Shown here: positions 1 through 8,026 of the stretch, piece by piece
Layout: each line of letters opens with the position of its first letter
How positions within the stretch are numbered: the stretch's first letter is position 1
NCBI RefSeq assembly: GCF_030282825.1
Contig: NZ_JASTZU010000037.1
Location: 124,001-188,000 of the forward strand
Direction of reading: 5' to 3'
Length of the DNA: 64,000 bases
DNA from: Aquibacillus rhizosphaerae
GTDB lineage: Bacteria > Bacillota > Bacilli > Bacillales > Amphibacillaceae
Program-made: the position numbers and the translations under genes
Notes under the pieces: model-generated
The model's input: the letters and a program-made list of their open reading frames with translations, nothing else
Told to the model about the DNA's origin: nothing
The model's database searches: none

Positions 1-2
1 AA

Positions 3-254
3 CCTGTAAAAGAGATTGTTGATATAGCCTATCAAGCAATGGAAAATATGCATATTAAACCTCTTGTAAAACCAATTAGAGGTGGGACAGATGGTTCCCA
101 GCTTTCTTTTATGGGGTTACCAACACCGAACATCTTTACTGGCGGTGAAAATTTCCATGGTAAGTATGAGTATATTTCTGTAGATCATATGGAAAAATCT
201 GTTGAAACAATTGTGGAGATCATCCGTTTATTTGAAGGAAATGGGTGTACCTGA
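3..254 (+). CDS. pepT: Peptidase T (tripeptide aminopeptidase), C-terminal fragment
   Basis: This is the last part of PepT, a cytosolic M20-family zinc aminopeptidase that removes the N-terminal residue of tripeptides. The reading frame is open from the window edge. The segments [18 protein letters not shown] and [13 protein letters not shown] are typical of the M20 C-terminal catalytic half, where the GGTDGS and HGxYE blocks carry metal and substrate contacts. The family normally ends shortly after the helix seen here as [12 protein letters not shown]. The final residues GNGCT look unusual and overlap the start of sortase-derived sequence, so the true 3' end was probably replaced by a deletion junction. 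Identity is confident; the 5' part lies outside the window. Confidence 0.9.
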   Translation, partial: PVKEIVDIAYQAMENMHIKPLVKPIRGGTDGSQLSFMGLPTPNIFTGGENFHGKYEYISVDHMEKSVETIVEIIRLFEGNGCT

Positions 255-602
255 GGACTTTAACCGAACAGGTTGGTTTAAAAACCCGGAACAATGCCAG
301 GTGATCGTGGAAGCGCAGTAATTGCTTGTCATGTCGACGATAAAACTGCTCCTGCAGTTTTCTTTCATCTTAAAGACCTTAAACAAGATGATGAAATTAT
401 TATTACAAACGATAGTGATGAAAAGCTTATTTTCAAGGTAGACAAACAAGTATTTCCTATGGATGATGCACCATTTTCTGAAATAGCTGGTTATACTTCT
501 CGCCAAATGCTTAACTTGATTACCTGTACAGGTCCTTTTGATTGATTACAAGGCGGACATATTGATCGGTTATTTATCTATACGGAACTCGTTAAAGATT
601 AA
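241..602 (+). pseudogene. Decayed class F sortase (frameshift, nonsense codon, no N-terminus)
   Basis: Class F sortases are membrane-anchored cysteine transpeptidases of Gram-positive bacteria. The region reads first as [16 protein letters not shown] (about 247-291). It shifts frame near 291-296 into PGDRGSAVIACHVDD and continues through DEIIITND to the active-site-type motif LITCTGPFD. It then meets TGA at 543-545, after which the same frame continues as GGHIDRLFIYTELVKD to a stop at 602. His in CHVDD, Cys in LITC and Arg in IDRLFIYTE match the sortase His-Cys-Arg layout. The signal/anchor segment and N-terminal half are absent. The fragment begins within the last codons of pepT, so a deletion seems to have joined the two genes. 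It cannot encode an active enzyme as read. Confidence 0.8.
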
Positions 603-635
603 TGTGATTTTGGCTTTTTAACACTAAATCTAAGT

Positions 636-667
636 CCGGACTTGCTAAATTTGCAGTCCGGGTTTTT
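636..667 (+). terminator. Rho-independent terminator after the sortase remnant
   Basis: CCGGACT pairs with AGTCCGG, an extra GC pair closes the inner stem, and a T run follows. It ends the pepT/sortase-remnant transcript. Confidence 0.7.
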
Positions 668-736
668 ATGTTAATAATATCTTGTACATAACCATACTTA
701 TTTTTGTCATAATAGTAACATGGAGGAATAACCTAT

Positions 737-1339
737 ATGCGAATTGATCGATCACGATTTTTAGCTTACATTATTGGCTTAATCATATTGTCCTTTGGCG
801 TTACACTAACTATAAAATCCAAAATGGGTACAGGTGCATGGGATGCATTAAATGTTGGTCTATCTAAGATTATGTTTACAGTTGGAACATGGGTAATTAT
901 AGTAGGCATCATTTTAATTATAATAAATGCGATTTTATTAAAAAAAAGACCCGATTTTTATGCTCTAATAACCGTGTTCATTGTAGGATTTGGTATTGAT
1001 ACATGGTTAATATTATTGACAAGATTTGATCCCCAAGCATTGTTTTTTAAATTTACAGTATTTTCATTTGGATTAATTTTTCTATCGTTAGGAATTTCTA
1101 TTTATCTACAAGCAAAATTCGCCCCGGTTCCTATTGATAATCTTATGATTGCCATTCACTCAAGGTTCGGGGTTCGTATGGGGATAGCTAAAACAATTGG
1201 AGAAATAATAGCACTCGTATTTGCATTTATATTTAACGGACCAATTGGAATTGGAACAATTTTGGTAACTGTATTAATTGGGCCAATTATCCATTTATTT
1301 CACCCAAGAATTGAAAAAGTGATGGCTCGATTTCGATAA
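737..1339 (+). CDS. YczE/YitT-like integral membrane protein
   Basis: A 200-residue polytopic membrane protein with about five hydrophobic segments (roughly residues 8-28, 50-70, 76-96, 106-128 and 160-185). The N-terminal segment SFGVTLTIKSKMGTGAWDALNVGLSK is split here as SFGVTLTIKSKMG and TGAWDALNVGLSK; it is the recognisable signature of the YczE/YyaS family (COG2364). The molecular function of that family is not established, and the B. subtilis member yczE lies in the surfactin region. GGAGG lies about ten bases before ATG. It stands alone between a terminator and the AIM24 gene, so context gives no substrate. Family assignment is reasonably sure; function is unknown. Confidence 0.75.
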   Translation: MRIDRSRFLAYIIGLIILSFGVTLTIKSKMGTGAWDALNVGLSKIMFTVGTWVIIVGIILIIINAILLKKRPDFYALITVFIVGFGIDTWLILLTRFDPQALFFKFTVFSFGLIFLSLGISIYLQAKFAPVPIDNLMIAIHSRFGVRMGIAKTIGEIIALVFAFIFNGPIGIGTILVTVLIGPIIHLFHPRIEKVMARFR

Positions 1340-1410
1340 GTGAAAATAAATCCAAAGATAGTTTTCATTTCTATAAGATTTTTATAGATAAACAACTTAA
1401 ATTAAATATA

Positions 1411-1424
1411 TATACCTAGGTATA
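1411..1424. promoter_or_regulatory. Perfect 14-bp palindrome upstream of the AIM24 gene
   Basis: TATACCTAGGTATA is a perfect palindrome in the 193-bp gap before the 1533 gene. It could be a repressor site. No regulator is assigned, and a short AT-rich palindrome could arise by chance. Confidence 0.25.
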
Positions 1425-1532
1425 GTGTCCTTTCCTACTGTTTAATGCTTTAATTGTGATGGTTATAAAAATAATCTGTATCTTTTTATAAACAGATTCG
1501 TATTATTAAACAATAGGAAAGGAGCTAATATA

Positions 1533-2333
1533 ATGAATAACCACGAAATTGATTACAAGTTATACGGAGATGACATGCAATTTGTTGAGGTTGAGCTCGA
1601 TCCAAACGAAACCGTAATTGCGGAGGCTGGCGGCCTAATGATGATGGATGATGGTATTTCAATGGAAACGGTTTTCGGTGACGGTTCCGAAGATAAGGGT
1701 GGCGGCTTCATGGGTAAGTTGCTAGGTGCAGGTAAACGAGTTATTACTGGTGAAAGTCTCTTTATGACAACATTTACTAACACTGGTCAAGGAAAAAAAC
1801 ACGCTTCTTTCGCATCACCTTATCCTGGTAAAATAATACCAATGGATTTAAGTGAACTTGATGGCAAATTAGTATGTCAAAAGGATGCTTTCCTCGCTGC
1901 AGCTAAAGGTGTTGCTATTGGAATTGAATTCCAGAAAAAAGTCGGGGCTGGTTTTTTTGGTGGAGAAGGCTTTATTATGCAAAAACTCGAGGGAGATGGC
2001 ATGGCTTTTATACATGCTGGAGGAACCATGCATAAAAGAGTGCTTGAACCTGGCGAAACATTGCGAGTAGACACTGGTTGCCTTGTTGCCATGACAGGTG
2101 ATATAGATTATAACGTCGAGTTTGTTGGCGGAATTAAAACAGCGATGTTTGGTGGAGAAGGTCTATTCTTTGCTACATTAAAAGGTCCTGGCACAGTTTG
2201 GATTCAGTCACTGCCATTCAGTCGTCTAGCAAGTCGTGTATTTGCTGCAGCCCCTCAAGGCGGAAATAAAAGTAAAGGGGAAGGTAGCATTGCAGGAGGG
2301 TTATTCGATATATTGGGTGGAGATCGAAGATAA
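1533..2333 (+). CDS. AIM24 / TIGR00266 family protein
   Basis: A 266-residue soluble protein of the AIM24 (formerly DUF124) family, which folds as a stack of glycine-rich beta repeats. The sequence shows the usual phrases: AEAGGLMMMDDGISMET near residue 31, GGFMGKLLGAGKRVITGESLFMTTF around 52-77 (given as GGFMGKLLGAGKR and GESLFMTTF), then GGTMHKRVLEPGE and FGGEGLFFATLKGPGTVW. The C-terminus is GGLFDILGG. The mitochondrial relative is linked to inner-membrane organisation; the bacterial role is not known. A strong AAGGAG site precedes ATG. A shorter, diverged member lies at 26390-27079 on the other strand. Family call is sure; function is unknown. Confidence 0.85.
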   Translation: MNNHEIDYKLYGDDMQFVEVELDPNETVIAEAGGLMMMDDGISMETVFGDGSEDKGGGFMGKLLGAGKRVITGESLFMTTFTNTGQGKKHASFASPYPGKIIPMDLSELDGKLVCQKDAFLAAAKGVAIGIEFQKKVGAGFFGGEGFIMQKLEGDGMAFIHAGGTMHKRVLEPGETLRVDTGCLVAMTGDIDYNVEFVGGIKTAMFGGEGLFFATLKGPGTVWIQSLPFSRLASRVFAAAPQGGNKSKGEGSIAGGLFDILGGDRR

Positions 2334-2367
2334 ATAATAAAAAATTTCAGTGGCTTCACTAATAACT

Positions 2368-2404
2368 AACCAACAGCTGCCCCAGAGCGTGTTGGTTTTT
2401 TTTT
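2368..2404 (+). terminator. Rho-independent terminator after the AIM24 gene
   Basis: AACCAACA pairs with TGTTGGTT around a 14-base interior, followed by a long T run. Confidence 0.75.
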
Positions 2405-2876
2405 ACATTCTCAAACTTCCCCTTGTCTAGATTTGAGTGACCACACCGTCCACTTTTGCATGAGCATATTAGAACTTTAATTGTTATTCCAACCTGACTC
2501 TAGTAAATATTAAAATGATTTTGCGTATATGAATTCTGATAAACTGCACAATAACTAAACAAGATCACCTTTGTTGGTCAATAAAGGTGATAGACCTTCT
2601 CTTCCACCTTTTCTAGCCTGGTAAATAGATCGAACTAATCTCTTGCTTAATGATTAACTGTCGTTCATGTTTAAAATGACGCTCTTCATATAATTAGACA
2701 CTTTTTATTTCTGAAACACTTTCATCTATTGTTTTTTAAAATAAGTTCTAATACTTAATACTTTTAAGTAAGGCTTAAGTTAGGTACACTTGCGCTAACA
2801 AGAAAACCGAATAGCATAGAGAAGAGAAAATACAATTTTAGCTTGAAGAAACTACTATAATTGGAGGTTTTGTAAA
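2405..2876. other. Intergenic stretch before gdh
   Basis: No convincing gene. It holds a 9-bp inverted repeat (ATCACCTTT...AAAGGTGAT, near 2565-2592) without a clear T run, and AT-rich DNA leading to the gdh ribosome site TTGGAGGT at about 2861. A short minus-strand stretch near 2620-2690 translates as protein-like sequence (YEERHFKHERQLIIKQ) but has no start context, so it may be a gene remnant. Confidence 0.4.
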
Positions 2877-4259
2877 ATGAAAAACAAAATGGCAACAGTA
2901 ATTCAGCAATCATTGAGTGCCTTAATAGAAGATGAAGCTTTTTTACCAAAATTAAATGGCGAAACTAGACAACGTGCCTACCAATCCCTTGTTTCGATTC
3001 TGTCTACTCCAAATCGCGTAAACAAATCCTTTCTTCGCATACCTTTAGAAAGTGGAAGAGTAGTTAGAATCCCAGCATATAGAGTTCAACATAACAATAC
3101 ACTTGGTCCTTATAAAGGTGGGATAAGATTTCATGAATCTGTAAATGAGGACGAAGTTGTTAACTTAGCTAAACTAATGACATTAAAAAATGCGCTGCAC
3201 GATGTTCCCTTTGGTGGTGGTAAGGGTGGTGTCATTATCAATCCTAGGGAATATAGCGAAAAAGAATTGAATTTAATATGTAAAAAGTATGTCCATTACT
3301 TTAGTGACTCATTAGGTACAGAGAAAGACATCCCTGCACCAGATATAGGAACAGGCGAACGAGAAATGGATTGGATGATGGCAGAATTTAAATCTATACA
3401 TCCTGGTGAAACATATCGGGGCAGCTTCACTGGAAAAAGCGTTATGAATGGTGGTTCTTTAGGACGAAGAGAAGCCACAGGTAAAGGCGTTTATTATTCC
3501 TATCGATACTTACTTCATGACTTTGTAGAAGACAATAAAAACCTTCTAGAGAATAACAGTGATAATCGCTTTGTCCAGACAACACTCAATCATCAAGATC
3601 AATCACTATCAATTGCTGTACAGGGGTTTGGTAACGTTGGTTCCGTCGCCGCCTTAGATGCCTATCAATGCGTTCATCTACAGAACAAAGTAGTTGCAGT
3701 TAGCGATCATAATGTTACTTTATATAATTCTGATGGATTAGATATACCTGCATTAATCCAATATGGTAAGGAACATGAGGGTGATCTACCGACTGAAGAA
3801 ATTGAATTAAAACAGCACTCAATAAAAGCAATCATTATGGACAGAGACGATTTACTCGAATTAGATGTAGACGTATTATTTTTGGCAGCTCTAGAAGATC
3901 AGATTCATACTGCCAATTGCCAGAGTATAAAAGCAAGTATAATAGTTGAAGGTGCTAATGCTCCTATCACACAAGAAGCTGATACATATTTAAGTAAGAA
4001 CGGCGTGTTAATTATCCCCGATATTCTCGCCAACGCTGGTGGGGTAATCGTTTCTTACCTAGAGTGGATGCAAGGCAGGGAGACTCAATTTTATAAGGAA
4101 GAAGAAGTATTTGATCTCCTCTTCCATAAAATGAAGAATACATTCGATGCAGTTCTTCCACAATTCTTCAGCGACTCCTTTGCCCTTAGGCAGAATTGTT
4201 ATATACATTCTGTTATGAAATTATCCACTATTCTATACCGTCAAGGAAAATTATACTGA
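2877..4259 (+). CDS. Glutamate dehydrogenase (Glu/Leu/Phe/Val dehydrogenase family)
   Basis: A 460-residue cytosolic NAD(P)-dependent dehydrogenase interconverting glutamate with 2-oxoglutarate and ammonium. The substrate-domain motifs GPYKGGIRFH and PFGGGKGG (catalytic lysines) are intact. So are APDIGTGEREMDWM and the nucleotide-domain glycine motif VQGFGNVGS. GSLGRREATGKGV is of the GdhA type rather than the B. subtilis GudB/RocG wording. The protein is about 35 residues longer than GudB. Much of the difference is a polar insert (about residues 214-240) between the two domains. GGAGGT precedes ATG and a terminator follows directly, so it is monocistronic. Coenzyme preference cannot be read from sequence alone. 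It shares nitrogen metabolism with the ammonium operon at 7.7-11 kb but is not linked to it. Confidence 0.88.
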   Translation: MKNKMATVIQQSLSALIEDEAFLPKLNGETRQRAYQSLVSILSTPNRVNKSFLRIPLESGRVVRIPAYRVQHNNTLGPYKGGIRFHESVNEDEVVNLAKLMTLKNALHDVPFGGGKGGVIINPREYSEKELNLICKKYVHYFSDSLGTEKDIPAPDIGTGEREMDWMMAEFKSIHPGETYRGSFTGKSVMNGGSLGRREATGKGVYYSYRYLLHDFVEDNKNLLENNSDNRFVQTTLNHQDQSLSIAVQGFGNVGSVAALDAYQCVHLQNKVVAVSDHNVTLYNSDGLDIPALIQYGKEHEGDLPTEEIELKQHSIKAIIMDRDDLLELDVDVLFLAALEDQIHTANCQSIKASIIVEGANAPITQEADTYLSKNGVLIIPDILANAGGVIVSYLEWMQGRETQFYKEEEVFDLLFHKMKNTFDAVLPQFFSDSFALRQNCYIHSVMKLSTILYRQGKLY

Positions 4260-4266
4260 ATCTATC

Positions 4267-4306
4267 AAGTGCTTTATCGGGTAACCTCGATAAAGCACTT
4301 TTTTAT
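4267..4306 (+). terminator. Rho-independent terminator of gdh
   Basis: AAGTGCTTTATCG pairs perfectly with CGATAAAGCACTT around a short loop, followed by a T run. Confidence 0.85.
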
Positions 4307-4358
4307 ATTTCCGAACCCAATTGTCTAAGAAATCGACTAATTAATAATATTTTTCACA

Positions 4359-4394
4359 AATAAAAACGCCTTATTAGCTTTTAGCTTAAGGCGT
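4359..4394 (-). terminator. Rho-independent terminator of the small membrane protein gene
   Basis: Read on the minus strand, ACGCCTTA pairs with TAAGGCGT with an inner AGCT stem, then TTTTTATT. It lies about 30 bases after the 51-codon gene and supports that gene being real. Confidence 0.7.
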
Positions 4395-4426
4395 AATGAA
4401 AGACTTTAACAAAAAGCCTGTACGGT

Positions 4427-4582
4427 TTATTCGTTAATTGCTATCATTGTTGGCTGGACCTGTTGTTCTAGACCAATGTTAGACTTTCTCTTCTTACGCA
4501 TTGTTGATATCTTTTCAACAAATGATAAAACCATAAAAGTAAATAGAATAGTAATGGATAAACTAACCAGAGATAAAAGCAT
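4427..4582 (-). CDS. Small membrane protein, 51 aa, unknown function
   Basis: A short gene with strong local support: AAAGGGG sits about eight bases before ATG on the minus strand, and a good terminator follows the stop. The product starts MLLSLVSLSITILFTFMVL, one hydrophobic span (about residues 2-22). A basic stretch EKISTMRKKRKS follows, then a polar tail ending MIAINE. The positive patch after the span suggests a single-pass protein with a cytosolic tail (inference). It is convergent with gdh. I do not recognise the family. Small proteins of this build often bind larger membrane complexes, but nothing here identifies a partner. Confidence 0.6.
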   Translation of the reverse strand: MLLSLVSLSITILFTFMVLSFVEKISTMRKKRKSNIGLEQQVQPTMIAINE

Positions 4583-5148
4583 TTTCGCTATCCCCTTTCA
4601 CCGCTAAATTTCTTTAAATATTATTGAATTCTCTTATATAATACCAAATAATAACGAGAAGTAAATATATATTTATAAATTCTTTTAAATTCTTTTGATT
4701 ACTTCTTATTATTGTCATATTCTCTAAAATCACCTTATGCATTTAATTATGATATCGTGCATCTTTTTGTCTGAATTTACTACGACACGACCTTTTAGCC
4801 TTTGTTTAATAAACACTGCAAAAGGTTAATTATACTTGTATAGAATACTCACTTGTTTATAAAAATCATCATCGATAAAACCCATATAATGCGGCTTCGG
4901 AATATCATAGAGACTGTATGCCAATGGAAACCAGCTTATTTCTAACATACGGTTTCATAGCATTTAAACATCATTTCAAAAAAATAAATCTACTAAATTT
5001 GATTTTTGATCAACGGCAAAAATTAACAAAAAACAAAGCTTAAGATTAGGTTCCTTTATAAGAATTAGTTAACTGTTTGAACTTATTTTCATACAATTAG
5101 AATATAAGCAACTAATAAAAATAATGAATATCCGAATTTTCTGAACAG
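4583..5148. other. Intergenic stretch with a possible gene remnant
   Basis: AT-rich, no intact gene. Minus-strand bases of about 4827-4945 translate into protein-like sequence (ISWFPLAYSLYDIPKPHY, then MGFIDDDFYKQVSILYKYN before a stop). No ribosome site or start codon precedes it, so it looks like the decayed tail of an unrecognised gene. Confidence 0.35.
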
Positions 5149-5177
5149 TTGAAAAATAATTTATTTTATGGTATGAT
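5149..5177 (+). promoter_or_regulatory. Sigma-A type promoter of the HD-domain gene
   Basis: TTGAAA and TATGAT are separated by exactly 17 bases, ending about 48 bases before the ATG at 5225. Confidence 0.7.
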
Positions 5178-5224
5178 ATTGAGCAATACATTTTTCTATC
5201 AAGTACGAAAAGGAGGATTCACAC

Positions 5225-5761
5225 ATGAGAAATGTAACACTCGAAAAATTATTTGTTCATCCAATAGTTCAAAAATATGTAGGTAGATCTGGTATTGCAC
5301 ATGCGATTTCAGTTGCTGAAAAAGCATTTTATATTGCTAAAGACACGGATGAAAATCCTGATTTGGCTGCAAAAGCTGGATTTTTACATGATATCGGCCA
5401 CTATAAATGGTATGAAAACGGCGAATGGAATTTTGAACTTTATAAAGAAAATGACATTCATGCAATCAAAGGTGCTGCGCGCGCACATAAATTATTAGTT
5501 CGATGTGGTGAGGATTTGCAAGATGCAAAAGCAATTGCATTAGCCATACTCCTCCATACTGACTCTTATTTGCCTGAGGGTAAATTAGAATTAAGTCCAT
5601 TACAACAAATTGTTGCCAGAGCAGATGAAGCAGATGAAGAGCCCGGGGGAGCACATCATTACCGGATCATAGACTACCAACCTGCACTCGAACGAATTAA
5701 AAGATTGGATATCAAAATTGATAACCTTAATGAATCGAAAAACCTCGAACATACGAGTTGA
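5225..5761 (+). CDS. HD-domain phosphohydrolase-like protein
   Basis: A 178-residue cytosolic protein with the HD-superfamily metal site: His in GIAHAISVAEKAF (about residue 26), the paired HDIGH at about 55-59, a further His near 79 (NDIHAIKGAARAH), and the late Asp in VARADEADEE. Members hydrolyse phosphomonoesters or nucleotides. The substrate of this one cannot be inferred. AGGAGG precedes ATG with a clear promoter, and a terminator lies downstream, so it is expressed alone. The C-terminal 30 residues are charged and probably flexible. Confidence 0.8.
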   Translation: MRNVTLEKLFVHPIVQKYVGRSGIAHAISVAEKAFYIAKDTDENPDLAAKAGFLHDIGHYKWYENGEWNFELYKENDIHAIKGAARAHKLLVRCGEDLQDAKAIALAILLHTDSYLPEGKLELSPLQQIVARADEADEEPGGAHHYRIIDYQPALERIKRLDIKIDNLNESKNLEHTS

Positions 5762-6125
5762 AACCTGTGGTTTAATTCTGAATTACCACAGGCAGTCCAT
5801 CTTCAGTCATCTTAATATTTTTCCGGATTACAATTTATTCATCGTTAAGTAGTAATGTTTTATGTATTAAAAGAAATCCTCGTTGGACTTAAACTCACCT
5901 ATTAAAACTCCATCTTTCTTATCACAGTGTTTTAAGGAACACTGTTTTTTCATAAGAAAAACATCATATTATTCCTTTGCGCATTTACTATCATACTTTT
6001 AGATATCTATCTTTGCTCATTATTTTGAATTAAATAATTTGTTTAGTATTAATTTCAAAAAAATGGTATATTAAAGGGATATATTGGAAAGTAATTATTC
6101 ATGATTGTTGGTAGGAGGAACACAA
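5762..6125. other. Intergenic stretch between the HD gene and the HTH-TPR regulator
   Basis: It contains an inverted repeat CCTGTGG...CCACAGG just after the HD stop (no T run), the real terminator at 5924-5950, and the AGGAGG ribosome site (6113-6118) of the next gene. No further gene is visible. Confidence 0.5.
5924..5950 (+). terminator. Rho-independent terminator downstream of the HD gene
   Basis: ACAGTGTT pairs with AACACTGT around a 6-base loop, then five Ts. Confidence 0.75.
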
Positions 6126-7394
6126 ATGAGTGTAGCTGTTGGGAGAAAAATTAGATACTTTAGAATAAAAGCAAAAATGACACAAGAAAAACTCGCTCAG
6201 GGTATTATTTCTGTTTCTTATCTATCAAAAATTGAGTCTGATAACGCTAGACCTTCATCCGAGATTATAGCAAAAATTTGCAAAAGACTAAATTTAGATC
6301 CAAACAAGACACAGGAAGATCACACACTTAACTTATGTACTACTTGGTTTGCAACAATTCTTGAAGCTAACGTAGATAAAGCAAATCAACTTTATAAAGA
6401 AATTGAGAACTCTGTTGAAATGATTTTAGATGCCGGTCTAATTAAGCTAGTTGAAATTCACATGTTACATTACTACATCTTAACAAACAATCGTGACTTT
6501 GCTGATAAGCAATTTGTCTGTTTAAAAGATGAGTCTTCTTCTTTTAACACTATTGAGCACTATTATTGGCTAAAGTTTTGTGGGAACTACTATTTTTCAA
6601 GAGTAAGCTATCATAAAGCTTTTACATTTTACAGACAAGCAGAAAAAATTTTCGACCGTAATTTATATTCCACTCAAGCAGAAGAGAACGATTTGTATTA
6701 CTTACTTTCAATAACTGCCAGTAATATTCACCAAACATTTTTCACTCTGGTGTACGCTGGTAAAGCATTAGAATATTACCAGAAGCAACAATTCAAAAAG
6801 CGAACTGCTCAGTGCCATATTCTGTTAGGTCTATCTTATTATCGCGCAAAGGAATTTGATAAAGCGATAGAAAATTACAAATTAGCTTATAAACTAGCCA
6901 ATACTATGGGGGATGACCCGCTATTAGCTACCTGCCATCACAATCTAGGGACACTATATTCTTCATTGGATGATTCCGAAAGAGCTATTAATTACTATCT
7001 TATGAGTTTAAAATTGAGAGATGAAAATTCTAAAAGTGATGTGCTTATTCCTATATCCAGCTTAATGACCGAAAACTATAAAATCGGCAATATTAAAAAC
7101 GCTAAAAAATGGCTGGAAAAAGGCTTAATTCTAGTAAAAGATTTAACCCCATCTGAGACTTCACTAGTATATGAAATCGAAGTGTACAACCACCTAATTA
7201 ATGGATATGGAGAATCATTTGACAAATTACTCTTAAATAAAGTACTTCCGTTTCTAGAAGAAAAGCAACTCTTGAATGAAAAATTTGAGTATATAACGAT
7301 TCTTGCAAACTATTATTTTGAAACCAGAAAGTATAAACTAGCTTCTATATATTATAATCTCGCTAACAAAACACTTAAAAACGAATACTTATAA
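6126..7394 (+). CDS. HTH-TPR transcriptional regulator (RRNPP-like)
   Basis: A 422-residue DNA-binding regulator. Residues about 5-60 form an XRE-type helix-turn-helix (GRKIRYFRIKAKMTQEKLA, then VSYLSKIESDNARPS). The rest is helical with tetratricopeptide-like repeats such as YYRAKEFDKAIENYKLAYKL and HNLGTLYSSLDDSERAINYY. This domain order is that of the RRNPP group (PlcR, NprR, Rap-related), whose TPR domain binds a short peptide. AGGAGG seven bases before ATG 6126 sets the start; an upstream in-frame TTG (6105) has no ribosome site. A terminator follows 16 bases after the stop, and no Phr-like secreted peptide gene is evident on either side. Ligand and targets are unknown. Confidence 0.8.
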   Translation: MSVAVGRKIRYFRIKAKMTQEKLAQGIISVSYLSKIESDNARPSSEIIAKICKRLNLDPNKTQEDHTLNLCTTWFATILEANVDKANQLYKEIENSVEMILDAGLIKLVEIHMLHYYILTNNRDFADKQFVCLKDESSSFNTIEHYYWLKFCGNYYFSRVSYHKAFTFYRQAEKIFDRNLYSTQAEENDLYYLLSITASNIHQTFFTLVYAGKALEYYQKQQFKKRTAQCHILLGLSYYRAKEFDKAIENYKLAYKLANTMGDDPLLATCHHNLGTLYSSLDDSERAINYYLMSLKLRDENSKSDVLIPISSLMTENYKIGNIKNAKKWLEKGLILVKDLTPSETSLVYEIEVYNHLINGYGESFDKLLLNKVLPFLEEKQLLNEKFEYITILANYYFETRKYKLASIYYNLANKTLKNEYL

Positions 7395-7410
7395 TGGTAA
7401 TAACTTATTG

Positions 7411-7439
7411 AAAAATGCATGATTTATCATGCATTTTTT
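7411..7439 (+). terminator. Rho-independent terminator of the HTH-TPR gene
   Basis: AAATGCATGAT pairs with ATCATGCATTT and runs directly into Ts. Confidence 0.8.
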
Positions 7440-7740
7440 GTTAACCTATGGTTTGAATTAAATTAAGACACAGCCAAATTATCACCATTTTAGCAGACCG
7501 ATATAGCCCATGAATTATTTTTCACCGTCGTTCCTTGTCATTTGTGTTTTATTTAAGTTATACCTCGACACTTAAAGGGATGGGATTTCTCGTTTGTATA
7601 GTTCTTTACTTCTGAACAAAAGCGCAGGCACTAGAAGTGGTTGTTTATGATTGTTAACCACATATAGCAAATTGTATAATTGTCTAGACAAGCACAAATA
7701 AGGGCATGTGACCCTTACTAAGAATCACACACCCCAAGCA
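7440..7740. other. Intergenic stretch, convergent ends
   Basis: It lies between two converging transcription units. Apart from the hairpin at 7696-7734 I see no gene or clear site. Confidence 0.5.
7696..7734 (-). terminator. Possible terminator of the amtB operon
   Basis: On the minus strand GGGTGTGTGA pairs with TCACATGCCC (one G-U and one mismatch), followed by TTATTTGT. It is a weak T run directly after the last gene of the operon. Confidence 0.45.
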
Positions 7741-7992
7741 TTACTTATTATCATCATTTTTCAACATTGCTTTTATCCCTGCAATATTAATTCCTTGATC
7801 GATTAATCCCTTTATTTCTCTTAATAGATGAATATCATTAATGGAATATACTCGTCTATTTCCATCATTTCTAACTGGTTTAATAAGGCCTTGTTCTTCG
7901 TAATATCTTATTTGTCGACCTGTTAACTTTGTTAAATCTTTTACTACACTCATTGGGAAAGTCGGCACATCATCAGGAATTTCGTTACTCAT
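7741..7992 (-). CDS. Short GlnR/TnrA-like MerR-family regulator
   Basis: An 83-residue protein that is essentially one MerR-type winged helix. FPMSVVKDLTKLTGRQIRYY, EEQGLIKP, GNRRVYS and the tail DQGINIAGIKAML closely follow the DNA-binding half of GlnR. GlnR is the Bacillus repressor that senses nitrogen state through glutamine synthetase. What is missing is the C-terminal 40-50 residues through which GlnR and TnrA contact feedback-inhibited glutamine synthetase. It has a strong GAGGGGG ribosome site. It is the last gene of the operon with amtB, the nucleotidyltransferase and the exonuclease, 34 bases after the exonuclease stop. It could compete for GlnR sites or use another sensor; this is inference. 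Confidence 0.75.
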   Translation of the reverse strand: MSNEIPDDVPTFPMSVVKDLTKLTGRQIRYYEEQGLIKPVRNDGNRRVYSINDIHLLREIKGLIDQGINIAGIKAMLKNDDNK

Positions 7993-8026
7993 TCCCCCTT
8001 CCCCCCTCTTTTTCCAATTTCATAGC

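Noticed and set aside
2764-2949. Minus-strand open frame overlapping the gdh start
   Set aside because: It overlaps the gdh ribosome site and N-terminus, has no ribosome site of its own and a composition typical of antisense readings.
5765-5794. Hairpin CCTGTGG/CCACAGG as terminator of the HD gene
   Set aside because: No T run follows; a proper terminator lies at 5924-5950.
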